DNA of 63,571 bases, taken from assembly GCF_024129735.1 (NCBI RefSeq), contig NZ_JAMXXK010000014.1:1-63571 (forward strand), read 5' to 3'. Under the pieces are notes generated by a model. It made no database searches and was not told where the DNA came from. It was given only the letters and a program-made list of their open reading frames with translations. The translations under genes were made by a program, and so were the position numbers. This stretch comes from Acinetobacter lwoffii. GTDB taxonomy: Bacteria > Pseudomonadota > Gammaproteobacteria > Pseudomonadales > Moraxellaceae. Positions 35,418-44,956 of the stretch are shown piece after piece. Positions within the stretch are counted from its first letter, which is position 1, and the number at the start of each line of letters is the position of its first letter.

Positions 35418-36686
35418 TTAAGATTGCTCGGCATGTACATCTTCAAGCACTAGCGCCTGATGATCATTGGTAACCATCGGCAAATGCACAGTAAAGGTCG
35501 TACCACGGCCCTCTTTGGAATCTACAGCAATTTGACCATGGTTCAGGTCAATAAAGCGCTTGCAGAGTACCAGACCCAAACCTACCCCTTTCTCTTCAGC
35601 TGTGCCTCTGACACTCACACCCAAAGTCGGTTTAAACAGATTCTGCATCTGTTCTTCGGTCATGCCCAGGCCAGTATCCTGAATCGTAATCTTGACCTGC
35701 TCGCCTTCCATCTCTGCAGCTAAAATCACTTTACCGCCTTGATTCACCGGGGTAAATTTAAGCGCATTCGACACCAGGTTTTGCAAGACAGAGGTAATCA
35801 TGTTGATATCCGCATGTACCTTGATGTCTTCAGGAATATTATCAACCAGTTCAATTTTTTTATTTAAGGCCAGACTTTTCAGCACACTGCACACAATATT
35901 ACTGGATTGTTTCAATTCATAATTAATCGGATGATAAATAAAGCGTCCACCCTCTGCCATCGCCCAAGTCAGCAGGCTTTCCAGCAGGTTATAGGTCGAT
36001 TGTGCATTATCATATAAATAATCCGCGATGCTCTGGATACTGGATTCGTCCAGAGTGTCACGCTCCTGCGCTAGCACTTCGGAAAAGCCCAGTAAACCAT
36101 GAAATGGTGCACGCAAGTCATGCGCAATAATCTGGAAAAATTTGGTTTTACTGAAGTTGAGTGCGCATTGCTGTTCATATAATTCTTTCAGTTCAGTATG
36201 TTCTTGATTGAGCTGAATTCGAATCACTAAACTTTCAGCAAATTGTTTGATGGTGGCAATATCGTCCTGATCGAACAGTTCGGTCTGATCATCAAAGAAA
36301 ATGACCTGTCCAAAAGACACACCGCTACTTGATTTTAAATTAAAGGCGACCAATCTCTGATGCGCTACACCGAGATCTTTCACATAATTTGACAGTTCTG
36401 TATAAGCAGGATGCATCTGGTCGATGACATCTGCGTGTTGCAGATACGTAGGCAGATTCACGTCCTGCGGGGCGTGCAAAGCCCGGAAACCGCGCGGACA
36501 GCTGTACCAGATATAGGGCTCCGTGTGGAAGCGAATAATGCTGGTTTTAACGTTTAAAACTTTACGGGCGATCTTACAAAAGGTGTCTAATAGGTTATTG
36601 GAGGTATAGACACCTAAAATGAGAGATATACGGCACGAGCTTAATTGCTCCGTATTCTGACCGACCTCTAGCAGTTTTAGTTCCAT
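35418..36686 (-). CDS. Orphan GAF-type sensor histidine kinase
   Basis: A 422-residue soluble kinase. An N-terminal GAF-like sensor domain (about 20-155) is followed by a coiled linker (EHTELKELYEQQ), the H box FFQIIAHDLRAPFHG with His189, an N box NLVSNALKFTP, G1 DTGLGM and G2 GVGLGLVLC. No transmembrane segment is visible, so it senses a cytoplasmic signal. No response regulator gene is adjacent; a partner must lie elsewhere or the protein feeds into a phosphorelay. The upstream 713 bases hold no gene. On the 3' side lies the tnpB element. Confidence 0.85.
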   Translation of the reverse strand: MELKLLEVGQNTEQLSSCRISLILGVYTSNNLLDTFCKIARKVLNVKTSIIRFHTEPYIWYSCPRGFRALHAPQDVNLPTYLQHADVIDQMHPAYTELSNYVKDLGVAHQRLVAFNLKSSSGVSFGQVIFFDDQTELFDQDDIATIKQFAESLVIRIQLNQEHTELKELYEQQCALNFSKTKFFQIIAHDLRAPFHGLLGFSEVLAQERDTLDESSIQSIADYLYDNAQSTYNLLESLLTWAMAEGGRFIYHPINYELKQSSNIVCSVLKSLALNKKIELVDNIPEDIKVHADINMITSVLQNLVSNALKFTPVNQGGKVILAAEMEGEQVKITIQDTGLGMTEEQMQNLFKPTLGVSVRGTAEEKGVGLGLVLCKRFIDLNHGQIAVDSKEGRGTTFTVHLPMVTNDHQALVLEDVHAEQS

Positions 36687-37399
36687 GTCTGCCTCTCTGA
36701 ATGTTTATGGAATATAGAAAACACTGCCGACCAAATTCATACAATCAATAACAAAGATTCTATATTTACTCAACGATGAAAACTCACCTATAGGTTAAAG
36801 GATTTGTTAACCTGTTTCTATCCAGATACATTCTTAACCGCAAAGCACTGATATTTAATTGATTAAGAATAACTTGAAAATTTACTATTCGAAAAAAACC
36901 TACATAAGTATTTGAAATTAATATATCTCACCTAAAATAAGCATGTTTATTTGTATTTACTGTAACACACTATTGACTAAAAAATACCCACTATAGCTTT
37001 TTACTCTATTTGGAGTAAAAGCTAATGATTTTTCAATTATATAACTTGACCTTATGATTAAAAAGAAATTTTATATCAGGTCTCATCTATCTAATAACAC
37101 TCAGAATTATTTTTTAATTTTTAAAACTATCTTAACAATTCCAGTCTACGAAATATTTAAATATCAGGATATTGACTAAAAACAGGCCAAAAAAGCCACT
37201 GAGAATTGTAAAGATTTTACATTCATTAACAAATTAATTGCAGAAATTTTGTATTTTTTATCATCAATGCAGTTTTAGAAGCTGGAATAGTAATATTAAG
37301 ATAGACCACTTATAGACTATGCATGTCCAAGTCAAACCAATCAGTTCAAAACAGCTATAAAAAAGCGGCCTAAAAAAGACCGCCTTTTTACATGGCTGC
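36687..37399. other. Gene-free AT-rich intergenic region
   Basis: I find no coding frame here. It should contain the promoter of the orphan kinase gene. A hairpin at 36994-37024 (TAGCTTTTTACTC, loop TATTTG, GAGTAAAAGCTA; one bulged T) is notable, and the terminator of the darP operon lies at 37358-37389. The rest is AT-rich without a recognised motif. A small RNA is possible. Confidence 0.5.
37358..37389 (-). terminator. Terminator of the pcnB-to-darP operon
   Basis: AAAAAAGCGGCC and GACCGCCTTTTT form an imperfect stem with A and T runs, 11 bases after the darP stop on the minus strand. Confidence 0.7.
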
Positions 37400-37933
37400 T
37401 TAATTGTCAGAAATCAACGCCACTTGCTGTACATAGTTAAACAGCTTTAATTTAGAAGCATTCACTTCTTCTTCAGGTGCTTGATTCTTTAAATCACGGT
37501 GTACCCGAAGATAATGTTGACGTAAGGTATGACGCTCTGTCGCATTATAGGTTTTGGTAAATTCATTGATGGCTGGATCACCATCTTTGACAATTCGATC
37601 CACCCAACGCTGTAATTGAGCTGTCTTTTTAAGACCTTGTTTAGGTGTTAAATAAGACAAAATTACCGTTTCATTTTCATTGCGTAATAATTTACCAATC
37701 CGTGAAAATTGACGGCGACGTGCTTCATGCGAACTAATTGCCTGCACATCAAGTAAGGCGTCAATCAAACGCTCATCTACGGGTAGGTTTTTAATTTGTT
37801 TAGCGCTCAGCTCTGCAAGCTGCGCACCTAAAGCAGCCATACGCTGGACTGCTTTTTTCTGTTCGGTCTTACTTGCGCGTCCCTCTAAAGAATCAAAATC
37901 TTCTTCAGTTAAACTGTTCGGTCGACGTGCCAC
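37400..37933 (-). CDS. darP: Ribosome-associated protein DarP (YjgA)
   Basis: A 177-residue small basic protein of the YjgA/DUF615 family. Family features: the SLTEEDFDSLEGRASKTEQKKAVQRMAALGAQLAELS opening, then HEARRRQFSRIGKLLRNE. E. coli DarP is involved in late 50S subunit assembly. The gene follows npr with a 2-base gap and ends the long minus-strand operon; a terminator follows. Confidence 0.9.
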   Translation of the reverse strand: MARRPNSLTEEDFDSLEGRASKTEQKKAVQRMAALGAQLAELSAKQIKNLPVDERLIDALLDVQAISSHEARRRQFSRIGKLLRNENETVILSYLTPKQGLKKTAQLQRWVDRIVKDGDPAINEFTKTYNATERHTLRQHYLRVHRDLKNQAPEEEVNASKLKLFNYVQQVALISDN

Positions 37934-37935
37934 GA

Positions 37936-38205
37936 TTAATCTGCCTCATAAAATTTTGCTGCAAATAGTGCCTGAATTTCAGATAAGGCTTTGTCCTCGT
38001 CTGCTCCTTCAATCACTAAGCGTAAAGTTGTTCCTTTGCCTGCACCAAGCATGAGCAATGACATGATATTTTTGGCATCTACCAATTTGTCAGCCTTGCC
38101 AATCCGAATACTGGAACGAAATTTGGTGGTAACTTCTATCAGTTTACCAGATGCGCGTGCATGTAAACCCAATTTATTAATTACGTCAACTGTCGTATCA
38201 ATCAT
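37936..38205 (-). CDS. ptsO: HPr-like phosphocarrier (NPr)
   Basis: 89 residues from [19 protein letters not shown] (ATG at 38205). The phosphorylated His15 is in GLHARAS, and [10 protein letters not shown] contains the regulatory-Ser region of HPr. Its place after rapZ marks it as the nitrogen-type phosphotransfer protein NPr/PtsO, rather than a sugar PTS HPr. It overlaps the rapZ stop as ATGA. PtsN is not in this window. Confidence 0.9.
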   Translation of the reverse strand: MIDTTVDVINKLGLHARASGKLIEVTTKFRSSIRIGKADKLVDAKNIMSLLMLGAGKGTTLRLVIEGADEDKALSEIQALFAAKFYEAD

Positions 38206-39053
38206 GACCAGTGCTTCATTTCTCGATGGAGGACTTGAATAGACCATTTTGCCTCAAGGGCTTTTTTTAGTCTATCCACAATATAAACAGAACGATGCTG
38301 ACCACCGGTACAACCTATCGACACGGTCATATAATGACGATGCCCTTCGGCAAAGGTCGGCAACCACTTGTCCAGAAAATGATACAGATCATTGAACATG
38401 TCCTCGACCTGATCGCTCTTTTGTAAAAACGCCTGCACCGGCTGATCTAGCCCTGAAAATTTGCGCAGTTCCAGTTCCCAATGCGGATTTGGCAAATGCC
38501 GGACATCAAAGACATAATCGGCATCCAGTGGAATGCCATGCTTATAACCAAAGGATTGCAGAATCAGGATCAGGTTATCGGCCTGTCCCAGCTTGGACAA
38601 TAAGGTATGTTTCAGGTCATGTACGCTTTTATCGGTAGTATCGATATGAACTGTAGAACGCAACTGAATCGGCATCAACAGGATTTTTTCTTCCTGAATG
38701 CATTGATTCAGACTTTTAAAGCGTGACGCCAGAGGATGCGGCCGACGCGAAGCACTAAAGCGGGCAATCAGCTCCTGATCCTGCGTGGTCAGATAGATAA
38801 TATCGACCGAACCATGCTGTTGCAGCTGCTCAAATACATGATCAAATTCTTGTAAATCTGCCCGGGTACTGCGCACATCGACGCCCAGCGCCAACTGTTC
38901 CAGATTATTTTCACTGTCCAGTTTGGCCACGATTTCGGGAAGCAATGCCAAAGGCAGATTATCAATACAGTAATAACCCAGATCTTCAAGCACCTGTAAT
39001 GCAGATGATTTCCCCGAACCAGATTGTCCCGTGACGATTAAAATGCGCTTCAT
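38202..39053 (-). CDS. rapZ: RNase adapter RapZ
   Basis: 283 residues. Walker A GQSGSGKS at 9-16, the DVRSTR segment (about 60), RRPHPL, and a C-terminal domain with [12 protein letters not shown] and [18 protein letters not shown], typical of RapZ. In enterobacteria RapZ controls RNase E cleavage of GlmZ and so amino-sugar synthesis; in other bacteria its targets are less known. Gap to panC is 18 bases; overlap with npr is four bases. Confidence 0.93.
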   Translation of the reverse strand: MKRILIVTGQSGSGKSSALQVLEDLGYYCIDNLPLALLPEIVAKLDSENNLEQLALGVDVRSTRADLQEFDHVFEQLQQHGSVDIIYLTTQDQELIARFSASRRPHPLASRFKSLNQCIQEEKILLMPIQLRSTVHIDTTDKSVHDLKHTLLSKLGQADNLILILQSFGYKHGIPLDADYVFDVRHLPNPHWELELRKFSGLDQPVQAFLQKSDQVEDMFNDLYHFLDKWLPTFAEGHRHYMTVSIGCTGGQHRSVYIVDRLKKALEAKWSIQVLHREMKHWS

Positions 39054-39071
39054 GCATGCTACCCTTTCATC

Positions 39072-39920
39072 TTAGCCGGCAGTGTATTTAACCTGCAGGT
39101 TATCGATCAGACGTGTATTCCCCAACTTTGCAGCTATAAATAACACAAGATCTTGATTAAACGTATGAATTTTTTGTAATTCTGGAGTTCTGGCTTCAAT
39201 ATAATCCACTACAAATCCAGCATCGGTTAAAGTCTGGCGAAGCTCCGCCAATACCGTATCCAGTTCCACGCCTGCCTGTAATTGCTGTTCAGCCTTTTGC
39301 AAGCTTTGATAAATGACCGGTGCGATTGCACGATGCTCTTCGCTTAAATAACCATTGCGCGAACTTAAAGCCAGGCCATCTTCTGCACGGGCAATCGGCA
39401 CACCAATTACTTCCAGTGGAATATTCAGATCTTGTACAAACTGACGAATGACCGCCAATTGCTGATAATCTTTCTGGCCAAAGAAGGCGTAATTCGGCTG
39501 TACGATGTTAAACAATTTAGTCACCACCACCGCCACACCATCAAAATGACCGGGACGCTGTAAACCACATAAATCATTGGTAATGTCAGAAACACTGATA
39601 TTGGTCAGACGCGGTTTTTTACCATACATTTGCTCAACCGTCGGCGCAAAAACGATGTCACAACCGACCTCTGCCAAAAGCTGCTGGTCCTGCTCAAGCG
39701 TGCGCGGATAGCTGTCAAAATCTTCATTGGGTCCAAACTGGATCGGATTGACAAAGATACTGACCACCACCACATCACACAACTTACGCGCTTCACGCAC
39801 CAAGTTTAAATGTCCCTGATGCAGATTGCCCATGGTCGGTACAAAACCAATAATCTTGCGACTGGTACGCGCCGGATTTAATGATGCCGCTAAGCCCTGA
39901 ATGGTGGTTTCTGTTTTCAT
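39072..39920 (-). CDS. panC: Pantothenate synthetase
   Basis: 282 residues from [13 protein letters not shown] (ATG at 39920, one base after the panB stop). The HIGH-like [16 protein letters not shown] is followed by [44 protein letters not shown] and [10 protein letters not shown]. It ligates pantoate with beta-alanine using ATP, completing pantothenate (CoA) synthesis with PanB next door. Confidence 0.97.
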   Translation of the reverse strand: MKTETTIQGLAASLNPARTSRKIIGFVPTMGNLHQGHLNLVREARKLCDVVVVSIFVNPIQFGPNEDFDSYPRTLEQDQQLLAEVGCDIVFAPTVEQMYGKKPRLTNISVSDITNDLCGLQRPGHFDGVAVVVTKLFNIVQPNYAFFGQKDYQQLAVIRQFVQDLNIPLEVIGVPIARAEDGLALSSRNGYLSEEHRAIAPVIYQSLQKAEQQLQAGVELDTVLAELRQTLTDAGFVVDYIEARTPELQKIHTFNQDLVLFIAAKLGNTRLIDNLQVKYTAG

Positions 39921-39921
39921 C

Positions 39922-40731
39922 TTACAATTCAACCTGAAAAGTTTGTTCTGGTGCCGGGAAAGATCCATCTAAAACTGCAGCATGATAAGCTTTAAAAGCA
40001 TCTAGAATGGCGGTCGCACCCGATTGTTCTTGCATAAAATTACGTACAAATTTTGCAGTGTGGCCAAAGGTCAGACCCAACATATCCTGTACCACTAGCA
40101 CCTGGCCGTCTGTAGCTGCACCTGCACCAATGCCAATGACCGGAATCTGCGGAAACAGTTCGGTGATTTCCTGGCCAAGCTGTGCTGGTACGCATTCAAG
40201 TAGCAATAGTGCAGCACCCGCCTCGACCACTGCCTTACAGTCCGCAATGAGCTGATCGGCCGCTTCACGGGTACGGGCTTGCAGTTTATAACCGCCAAAG
40301 ACATGTACCGACTGCGGAGTAAGACCCAAATGCACACACACCGGAATACCGTTACGGGTCAGCACTTGCACGGTTTCTGCCAACCATGCACCGCCTTCCA
40401 TCTTGACCATTTGCGCGCCAGCCTGCATCACGGTTTTCGAGCTTTGCAAGGCATCATTCAAGGTGGCATAGCTCATAAATGGCAAGTCAGTCATGATAAA
40501 GGCATGCTGGTTACCACGGCGTACCGCAGCCGTATGATAAGCCATATCTGCAACCGTAACCGGCAAAGTCGAATCACGGCCCTGAATTGACATTCCCAGA
40601 GAATCGCCAATTAAAATGCTGTCCACTTCGGCAATTTCCATGGCTTTGGCCATACTGGCATCATAGCAAGTCAGACATGAAAATTTGCGTCCATCTGCTT
40701 TAAAGCGTCTTAAATCACTCAGACTGACCAT
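39922..40731 (-). CDS. panB: Ketopantoate hydroxymethyltransferase
   Basis: 269 residues, normal length. Motifs: [10 protein letters not shown] near the start, [56 protein letters not shown] and [14 protein letters not shown]. It makes ketopantoate from 2-ketoisovalerate, itself an intermediate of the branched-chain pathway to which IlvE belongs. The panB-panC pair is coupled with a 1-base gap. Confidence 0.97.
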   Translation of the reverse strand: MVSLSDLRRFKADGRKFSCLTCYDASMAKAMEIAEVDSILIGDSLGMSIQGRDSTLPVTVADMAYHTAAVRRGNQHAFIMTDLPFMSYATLNDALQSSKTVMQAGAQMVKMEGGAWLAETVQVLTRNGIPVCVHLGLTPQSVHVFGGYKLQARTREAADQLIADCKAVVEAGAALLLLECVPAQLGQEITELFPQIPVIGIGAGAATDGQVLVVQDMLGLTFGHTAKFVRNFMQEQSGATAILDAFKAYHAAVLDGSFPAPEQTFQVEL

Positions 40732-40784
40732 GAAAATGTTCCTCTATGCTTGAAAGTTCTGACGAAGCTACCATCACTTAAAAA

Positions 40785-41270
40785 TTAAATATTTGCCCAG
40801 TTGCTGTCATCGAGTACCGCGAGGGTCGACTGTTTAACGATGTCTAGGTCTTTTAATCTGTGTCCATGAACCTGTATTTCAGGATCAATATCCAGAAGTG
40901 GAAGCAGGACAAAATCACGTTCTAATACACCAACATGCGGCACAGTTAAGCGTTCATTTTGAATCTGCTCATTGCCGTAGAGCAGCAAGTCCAGATCCAG
41001 CGTACGTTCGCCCCAATGACGTAAACGTACCCGACCGGCGTCGTGCTCAAAGGCTTGCAGACGATCTAGCAAGCTTAAAGCGGCCAGATCGGTATTTAAC
41101 TGCACCACTGCATTCAGATAGTTTGGCTGATCCTGTGGTCCCATCGGTGGACTTTGATACAGATGCGAAGTTTTCACCTGCCCCAAGGTCGCCAGTTTCT
41201 GTACAGCTTCTGCCAGAATCTGGCGTGAATCACCCAGGTTACTGCCCAGGCCAATATACGTCACGATCAT
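40785..41270 (-). CDS. folK: Hydroxymethyl-dihydropterin pyrophosphokinase
   Basis: 161 residues. Family motifs: TYIGLGSNLGDS, QSPPMGPQDQPNYLNAVVQL, and GERTLDLDLLLYG with the metal-binding Asp pair, then VPHVGVLERDFVLLPLLDI. It transfers pyrophosphate to 6-hydroxymethyl-dihydropterin in folate synthesis. It overlaps the end of pcnB by four bases and is followed by panB after 53 bases. Confidence 0.95.
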   Translation of the reverse strand: MIVTYIGLGSNLGDSRQILAEAVQKLATLGQVKTSHLYQSPPMGPQDQPNYLNAVVQLNTDLAALSLLDRLQAFEHDAGRVRLRHWGERTLDLDLLLYGNEQIQNERLTVPHVGVLERDFVLLPLLDIDPEIQVHGHRLKDLDIVKQSTLAVLDDSNWANI

Positions 41271-42739
41271 TGTGTTGGCCCAAATACCACCTGACTCAGA
41301 TCACGTTTCACCCGCTTACGTTTCATAATCGGATGATCTGCGCCAATTTCACCGCTGGCACTGGCTGCTACATGCGACAGAGGTTTCACCTTGTCTTCAA
41401 ACTTGGCTTTGCGCACTCGACGATTGCGTGGTTCAGGTTCATTTACCAACGGTTCGATCTCGGTGAGATCTTGCTGCTGGGTCAATTTCTGTTCCAGATG
41501 TTCTTCTTGACTCGCCTTGCGACGGCTCTTGGCACGCTGACGGTTATACTGGCTAATGGCCCGTTCTTTCTCGTCACCGCTCATTTGCTGGTAAGCATCC
41601 CACCAGCTGCCCATGCCTTGTGCAGTTGCATCGCCTGATTTTTCACGCAGCAGCAAAAAGTCAAAGCCGGCACGGAAACGCGCATGGCTGGACAAGGCCT
41701 CGATTTGCTGTGGTTTTGGATTCAACAAACGGGTTTGCATTTCCCAGACTTCACGAATAAAGGTTTCCGCAAAACGTGGAATAATGGTACGAGTCGCCTG
41801 ACGTTTTAACACGTCCAGACCAGCTTGGGCACGAGCTTCGGCGGCTACCACGCCTTTATTTAGATAGAATTCACAACGCTCGAGGAATGGCTGCCACAAC
41901 AATACCGCATAGAAAAAGGCCGGGTTGATGGTCTTGCCGATAGAAATACGCTGATCGGTATTTTTCGCAGCGCGTTCCATAAATGGCGTAATTTCAGGCT
42001 TGATATCTGCAAATAACTGCTGCCAGATCCCAAAATCGATCAGCATTGGCAAGACACGATTCAGGTGTCCCATGGTAAACAGTTTCTGTGATTCATCATA
42101 AAGTCGATGTGGAGAAACATCACGCAGCAACTGGGTCATTTCCGGCGTAAAGACATCCAGAATCGCTTCATCAATATTAAAGTTCAGCTTGGCGGCAAAA
42201 CGTAGGGTTCGCAGCATCCGCACTGGATCTTCTTCAAATCTTAAAGTCGGATCACCGAGTAAGCGTAAGGTTTTGCTATGGATATCATCCACTGCATTGC
42301 AGAAATCCAGCACAATGCCTTTACGTGGCTGGTAATACATTGCATTGATGGAGAAATCACGACGGGCAAAATCCTGCTCGATGCTGCCCCAGTTGTTATC
42401 ACGCAGAATCATTCCCGCGGCCGAGGTCACTGCTTTTTTTGGTGGTGCACGGAAGGTTGCCACTTCAACCAGTTCCCGCCCTGAATAGACATGCGCCAGT
42501 TCGAAACGTCGTCCGATAATTCGACAACGTCGTCCGAAAACTTCCTTGACCTGAGCCGGGGTTGCATTGGTAACTGCATCGAAATCTTTAGGATTCAAAC
42601 CTAACATCAGATCTCGAACACCACCACCCACGATATAAGCTTCATAGCCTGCCTTGTTTAAGGCATCAATCACATCGAGAATATAAGAAGGTAATTGAGC
42701 GGTTGATAAACCACATTTTGACGCGCGCAAAGTTTGCAA
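41267..42739 (-). CDS. pcnB: Poly(A) polymerase I
   Basis: 490 residues with a TTG start (QTLRASKCGLSTAQLP follows). The class II nucleotidyltransferase core is GGGVRDLMLGLNPKDFDAVTNATP with the catalytic Asp pair, then RRDFSINAMYYQP and LRLLGDPTLRFEEDPVRMLRTLRFAAKL (shared with tRNA CCA-adding enzymes). A long Arg/Lys-rich tail (about 400-490) favours poly(A) polymerase over CCA-adding enzyme. It adds 3' poly(A) tails that promote RNA decay. First gene of the long operon ending at darP. Confidence 0.93.
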   Translation of the reverse strand: MQTLRASKCGLSTAQLPSYILDVIDALNKAGYEAYIVGGGVRDLMLGLNPKDFDAVTNATPAQVKEVFGRRCRIIGRRFELAHVYSGRELVEVATFRAPPKKAVTSAAGMILRDNNWGSIEQDFARRDFSINAMYYQPRKGIVLDFCNAVDDIHSKTLRLLGDPTLRFEEDPVRMLRTLRFAAKLNFNIDEAILDVFTPEMTQLLRDVSPHRLYDESQKLFTMGHLNRVLPMLIDFGIWQQLFADIKPEITPFMERAAKNTDQRISIGKTINPAFFYAVLLWQPFLERCEFYLNKGVVAAEARAQAGLDVLKRQATRTIIPRFAETFIREVWEMQTRLLNPKPQQIEALSSHARFRAGFDFLLLREKSGDATAQGMGSWWDAYQQMSGDEKERAISQYNRQRAKSRRKASQEEHLEQKLTQQQDLTEIEPLVNEPEPRNRRVRKAKFEDKVKPLSHVAASASGEIGADHPIMKRKRVKRDLSQVVFGPTQ

Positions 42740-42875
42740 AAGACGCTGTCTCCTACGTCTGAACGTAAAATTCTAAGATGACGCTAATCATATCGCTTAC
42801 ACGCCTAAAGGGCAATTTGATTATGTCAATCCTGCGAGTCAAATCAATCAGCTAGTCATGATCCATGCTGTCGCC

Positions 42876-43298
42876 TTACAAGGCCAATTTGGCCTTGTTT
42901 TTGGCAAACAATGCCGGCCCAATGCCTTTGACCAGCTGGATCTCTTCAATGCTTTTGAATTTTCCGTTTTTTTGCCGATGTTCAATAATGGCTTCAGCCT
43001 TTTTTTGACCAATACCATTTAGCTGCTGTAATTGCTCCACTGTTGCATTATTCAAACTGATTTTATTAGCAGCGGAAGATGCCGATAATGCAGGCTTCGC
43101 CAGATAGTGATTGCTTTCCGATGAAGCCGTAGCGGCAGTTTTTTTCTTCAGGCGGGCGTCATGTTGCTGTTGCTGGGTCTTCCATTCCATATAATCGGTC
43201 GCAGTCGCATGCGCTGTTCCGATAAAAATAAAGCCCAGCCAGCAACTCAGAAGAAGATTAATCCACGTTCGACCGATTTGATAAGGTATTTTTTTCAT
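42876..43298 (-). CDS. comEA: ComEA-like competence DNA-binding protein
   Basis: A 140-residue exported protein. The N-terminal hydrophobic segment (about 11-33, ending in TAHA) is a signal peptide. A polar linker follows, then a tandem helix-hairpin-helix region (about 78-140): ISLNNATVEQLQQLNGIGQKKAEAI and KFKSIEEIQLVKGIGPALFAKN. It binds incoming DNA in the periplasm during natural transformation. Its first 41 bases overlap mazG in another frame. A palindrome (42879-42897) spans the last codons. Confidence 0.92.
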   Translation of the reverse strand: MKKIPYQIGRTWINLLLSCWLGFIFIGTAHATATDYMEWKTQQQQHDARLKKKTAATASSESNHYLAKPALSASSAANKISLNNATVEQLQQLNGIGQKKAEAIIEHRQKNGKFKSIEEIQLVKGIGPALFAKNKAKLAL

Positions 43299-44076
43299 GT
43301 GCCGCTCTTTGTTTTAATTCTAATTTAGCCTGTTCCCACAGCTGATCAAGTTCAGCCAATGACAGCTTTTCCAGGTCTAATTGTTGTAATTGTGCCTGAT
43401 CTTCTATTAAGGCAAAGCGGGTCCGGAATTTATGGATCGTCCCCAATAATGCCATCTCGCTGGAAATGCCAAGTTTACGACCAACATTCACCAGAGAAAA
43501 TAAGCAGTCGCCAAATTCTTCCTGTATTTCATCGGAATTTTGTCCAGCTACCGCTTCTTTTAATTCAGCCAGCTCCTCTTCCAGCTTGGCATAGGCACTG
43601 GCCATGTCAGGAAAATCAAAACCGATTTTAGCGACATTTTTTTGAATTTCATCGGCCTGTACCAAAGCCGGTGCATGTTTAATATCATCCAGGCGTGAAC
43701 GCGGCTTACCCTGCTTTTCTTGCTGTTTGATTTCTTTCCATAGCTCAGACACATCTTCCGGACTCATTTTTGCAAATTGTTCAGCCTGAAATACATGTGG
43801 ATGACGACGAATCAGTTTCTCGGTAATAGCCTGCACCACATCCTGAAAATCAAATGCCCCCTGCTCGCTATACATTTGCGACTGGAACACCACCTGTAAC
43901 AGCAAATCACCCAGCTCATCGCGGACATCGTCGACTTTTCCAGAGCGGACTGCTGCTTCGACTTCATAAGCTTCCTCAATCGCATATTTGGTCAGCGATT
44001 CGGGAGTTTGCTGCTGATCCCATGGGCATTTTTCACGTAATTCGCGCATGACCTGAAGTAGTTGTTCCATTTTCAA
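43258..44076 (-). CDS. mazG: Nucleoside triphosphate pyrophosphohydrolase MazG
   Basis: 272 residues, the two-domain housekeeping MazG form. The first domain has LREKCPWDQQQTPESL, EEAYEVEAAV and DELGDLLLQVVFQSQM (metal-binding Glu/Asp); the second has ELAELKEAV and EEFGDCLFSLVNVGRKLG. It hydrolyses NTPs to NMP plus pyrophosphate. Its 3' end overlaps the start of comEA by 41 bases, so the two are translationally linked. It diverges from the SDR gene at 44163. Confidence 0.94.
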   Translation of the reverse strand: MKMEQLLQVMRELREKCPWDQQQTPESLTKYAIEEAYEVEAAVRSGKVDDVRDELGDLLLQVVFQSQMYSEQGAFDFQDVVQAITEKLIRRHPHVFQAEQFAKMSPEDVSELWKEIKQQEKQGKPRSRLDDIKHAPALVQADEIQKNVAKIGFDFPDMASAYAKLEEELAELKEAVAGQNSDEIQEEFGDCLFSLVNVGRKLGISSEMALLGTIHKFRTRFALIEDQAQLQQLDLEKLSLAELDQLWEQAKLELKQRAAHEKNTLSNRSNVD

Positions 44077-44162
44077 AAACCTCTTTTTTTACCAAATAAT
44101 CGCGTCAATCTGCCGGTTTCTTGTTATGCTCAAAAAAAAAAGACAATAAGGAGATCAAACAC

Positions 44163-44933
44163 ATGCACAGTATATTGATTAGTGGGGCAGCACAAGGAAT
44201 TGGGGCAGCAACCGCCCAGTTATTTTACCAGCACGGCTATAAAGTCGGTATTTATGATATCAATACAGCACAGGCTGAACAGCTGGCCCAGCAACTGGGC
44301 GAACATGCCAAAGCCGGCTTTCTCGATGTGGCCGATTATGCTTCCTGGGAAACAGCCTTGTCTGAATTTTCGGCCTGGGCGGGGAAAATCAATATTCTGG
44401 TCAATAATGCCGGGATTTTATATTCAGGCCCTTTTGAAGAAACTGATATTATGGCGCATCATCGGACTCTGGATATTAATGTTAAAGGAGTCATGAACGG
44501 CTGTCATGCCGCTTTCCCTTATTTAAAAGAATCTTCATTTGCCCGCATCATCAATCTATCTTCAGCTTCGGCGATTTATGGCCAAGCCGATTTAAGCAGT
44601 TATTCCACCAGCAAGTTTGCAGTGCGTGGCCTGACTGAAAGTCTGGATATTGAGTGGCAACCCTATGGGATTCGAGTCTTGGATGTTATGCCGCTTTTCG
44701 TCAGTACCGCCATGGTCAAAGATATGCAGGCAGAAAGCATCAAAAAGATGGGCGTGCATTTAAAAGCAGAAGATGTTGCACAAGATATTCTTAAACTGGC
44801 AGAACTCAAAGATTCCATCTGGCAAGCCACCCATCATCCTGTCGGATTCAAAAGCCAGTTTTTATTTCATTTATCGCGGATGAGTCCACAATTTGTGAAT
44901 CGGCTGAGTAATCTGATCATTTCTAGAAAATAA
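44163..44933 (+). CDS. Short-chain dehydrogenase/reductase
   Basis: 256 residues from MHSILISGAAQGIG (ATG at 44163, AAGGAGA upstream). The SDR has GAAQGIGAA for NAD(P), NNAG in ILVNNAGILYSGP, the catalytic Ser in INLSSASAIYG, and YSTSK with catalytic Tyr and Lys. The Asp after the second strand (GIYDIN) favours NAD over NADP. The substrate is unknown. It converges with the phosphopantetheinyl transferase gene, 23 bases apart. Confidence 0.9.
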   Translation: MHSILISGAAQGIGAATAQLFYQHGYKVGIYDINTAQAEQLAQQLGEHAKAGFLDVADYASWETALSEFSAWAGKINILVNNAGILYSGPFEETDIMAHHRTLDINVKGVMNGCHAAFPYLKESSFARIINLSSASAIYGQADLSSYSTSKFAVRGLTESLDIEWQPYGIRVLDVMPLFVSTAMVKDMQAESIKKMGVHLKAEDVAQDILKLAELKDSIWQATHHPVGFKSQFLFHLSRMSPQFVNRLSNLIISRK

Positions 44934-44956
44934 AAAATATTTGGGTTGATTCTGTT

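Noticed and set aside
40898..41638. Open frame of 246 codons opposite folK and pcnB
   Set aside because: It crosses two conserved genes on the other strand, without a start site or motif.
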